Shown one piece after another: positions 42,638 through 42,844 of a DNA stretch of 42,844 nucleotides. This DNA comes from Mesostigma viride. Taxonomy: Eukaryota; Streptophyta; Mesostigmatophyceae; Mesostigmatales; Mesostigmataceae. A program made the position numbers and the translations under genes. The first letter of the stretch is position 1. Each line of letters opens with the position of its first letter. Location of the stretch: the NCBI GenBank assembly GCA_009746045.1, contig RPFO01000041.1, positions 1,612,783 to 1,655,626 on the forward strand. The letters are read 5' to 3'. The notes under the pieces were generated by a model. The model saw only the letters and a list, made by a program, of their open reading frames with translations, searched no databases and had not been told where the DNA came from.

Positions 42638-42844
42638 ACCCTGTGATGCCAGATCTCCTTTGCGGCCGTTCCGAGCTTGGCACTGGATTCGTTGTCCACA
42701 TCGTCGCGTCGCTGCAGCAACGATGTTTTCTGGCATCCGCGGCTTTTGGTTCCCGCCGCACATTTGAAAGTGCTGTCCTCCGGCTTTTTGCCTTTGCACC
42801 GTGTGCAGTTCTTGGACGTTTGGAATCATGGCATGGCTAACGTG
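42638..42844 (+). other. 3' flank of the Penelope-like ORF
   Basis: About 200 bp follow the TGA at 42635-42637. The stretch is presumably the 3'UTR of the Penelope-like element and runs off the window. I see no terminal repeat or further gene. Confidence 0.4.

Noticed and set aside
1-42844. CRISPR array, because of the regular repeats
   Set aside because: The repeats are head-to-tail minisatellites without unique spacers, in an intron-containing eukaryotic gene.

Overview
The window looks like nuclear DNA of a green alga (Chlorophyta, probably Chlorophyceae). It holds one conserved eukaryotic gene with 13 introns, GC-rich exons and canonical GT-AG splice sites. The rest is dominated by retrotransposons, including a Penelope-like element with its GIY-YIG nuclease at the N-terminus, an arrangement known from green algae. 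I cannot name the species.

Region 1 (1-15920). After about 1.5 kb of flank with two copies of a short retroposon and a cluster of GTTCAC/GTGAAC words, a complete gene for translation initiation factor eIF3 subunit D runs on the plus strand in 14 exons (1546-15920; 556 residues, no frameshift). Intron 6 carries a ~4.1 kb G-rich minisatellite of about 110 copies of a 36/37-bp unit. Intron 7 carries a 21-bp minisatellite whose 3' half is duplicated as a 492-bp block. Intron 9 has a G25 run directly after the donor site and a C17 run downstream.

Region 2 (16329-27143) is a pile of nested mobile elements that can be unpicked by target-site duplications (TSDs). The 3' end of one LINE is split by R1, a minus-strand copy of a family I call R. 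R1 is itself split by a 5'-truncated LINE (16931-20195), a 29-bp fragment, and a TIR element H1 with TTA TSD (20351-24076). H1 contains R2, an apparently full-length R (21868-23840). R encodes only an L1-ORF1-like protein and shares its 3' tail with the neighbouring LINE, so it looks like an ORF1-only element mobilised by a LINE. A second H copy (H2) is split by element V and by R3, which is split by R4.

Region 3 (about 27144-42844) is the Penelope-like element. Its single ORF is broken by three insertions: a TTAA-flanked TIR element (29930-31646), a tRNA-like SINE candidate (32108-32398, 13-bp TSD), and a young Ty3/gypsy chromovirus (32659-42130, TSD TGATG). The last sits inside the codons of the YIDD catalytic motif of the reverse transcriptase. 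Removing each insert with one TSD copy restores the reading frame. The chromovirus has gag, protease, RT, RNase H, integrase and chromodomain, plus an extra ~350-residue ORF of unknown function between pol and the 3' LTR.

The elements are linked in mobilisation rather than in a pathway. LINE-type enzymes probably move the R, U and SINE families, the LTR element is self-encoded, and H, P and V lack any visible transposase and would need one in trans. The host gene shows no damage.
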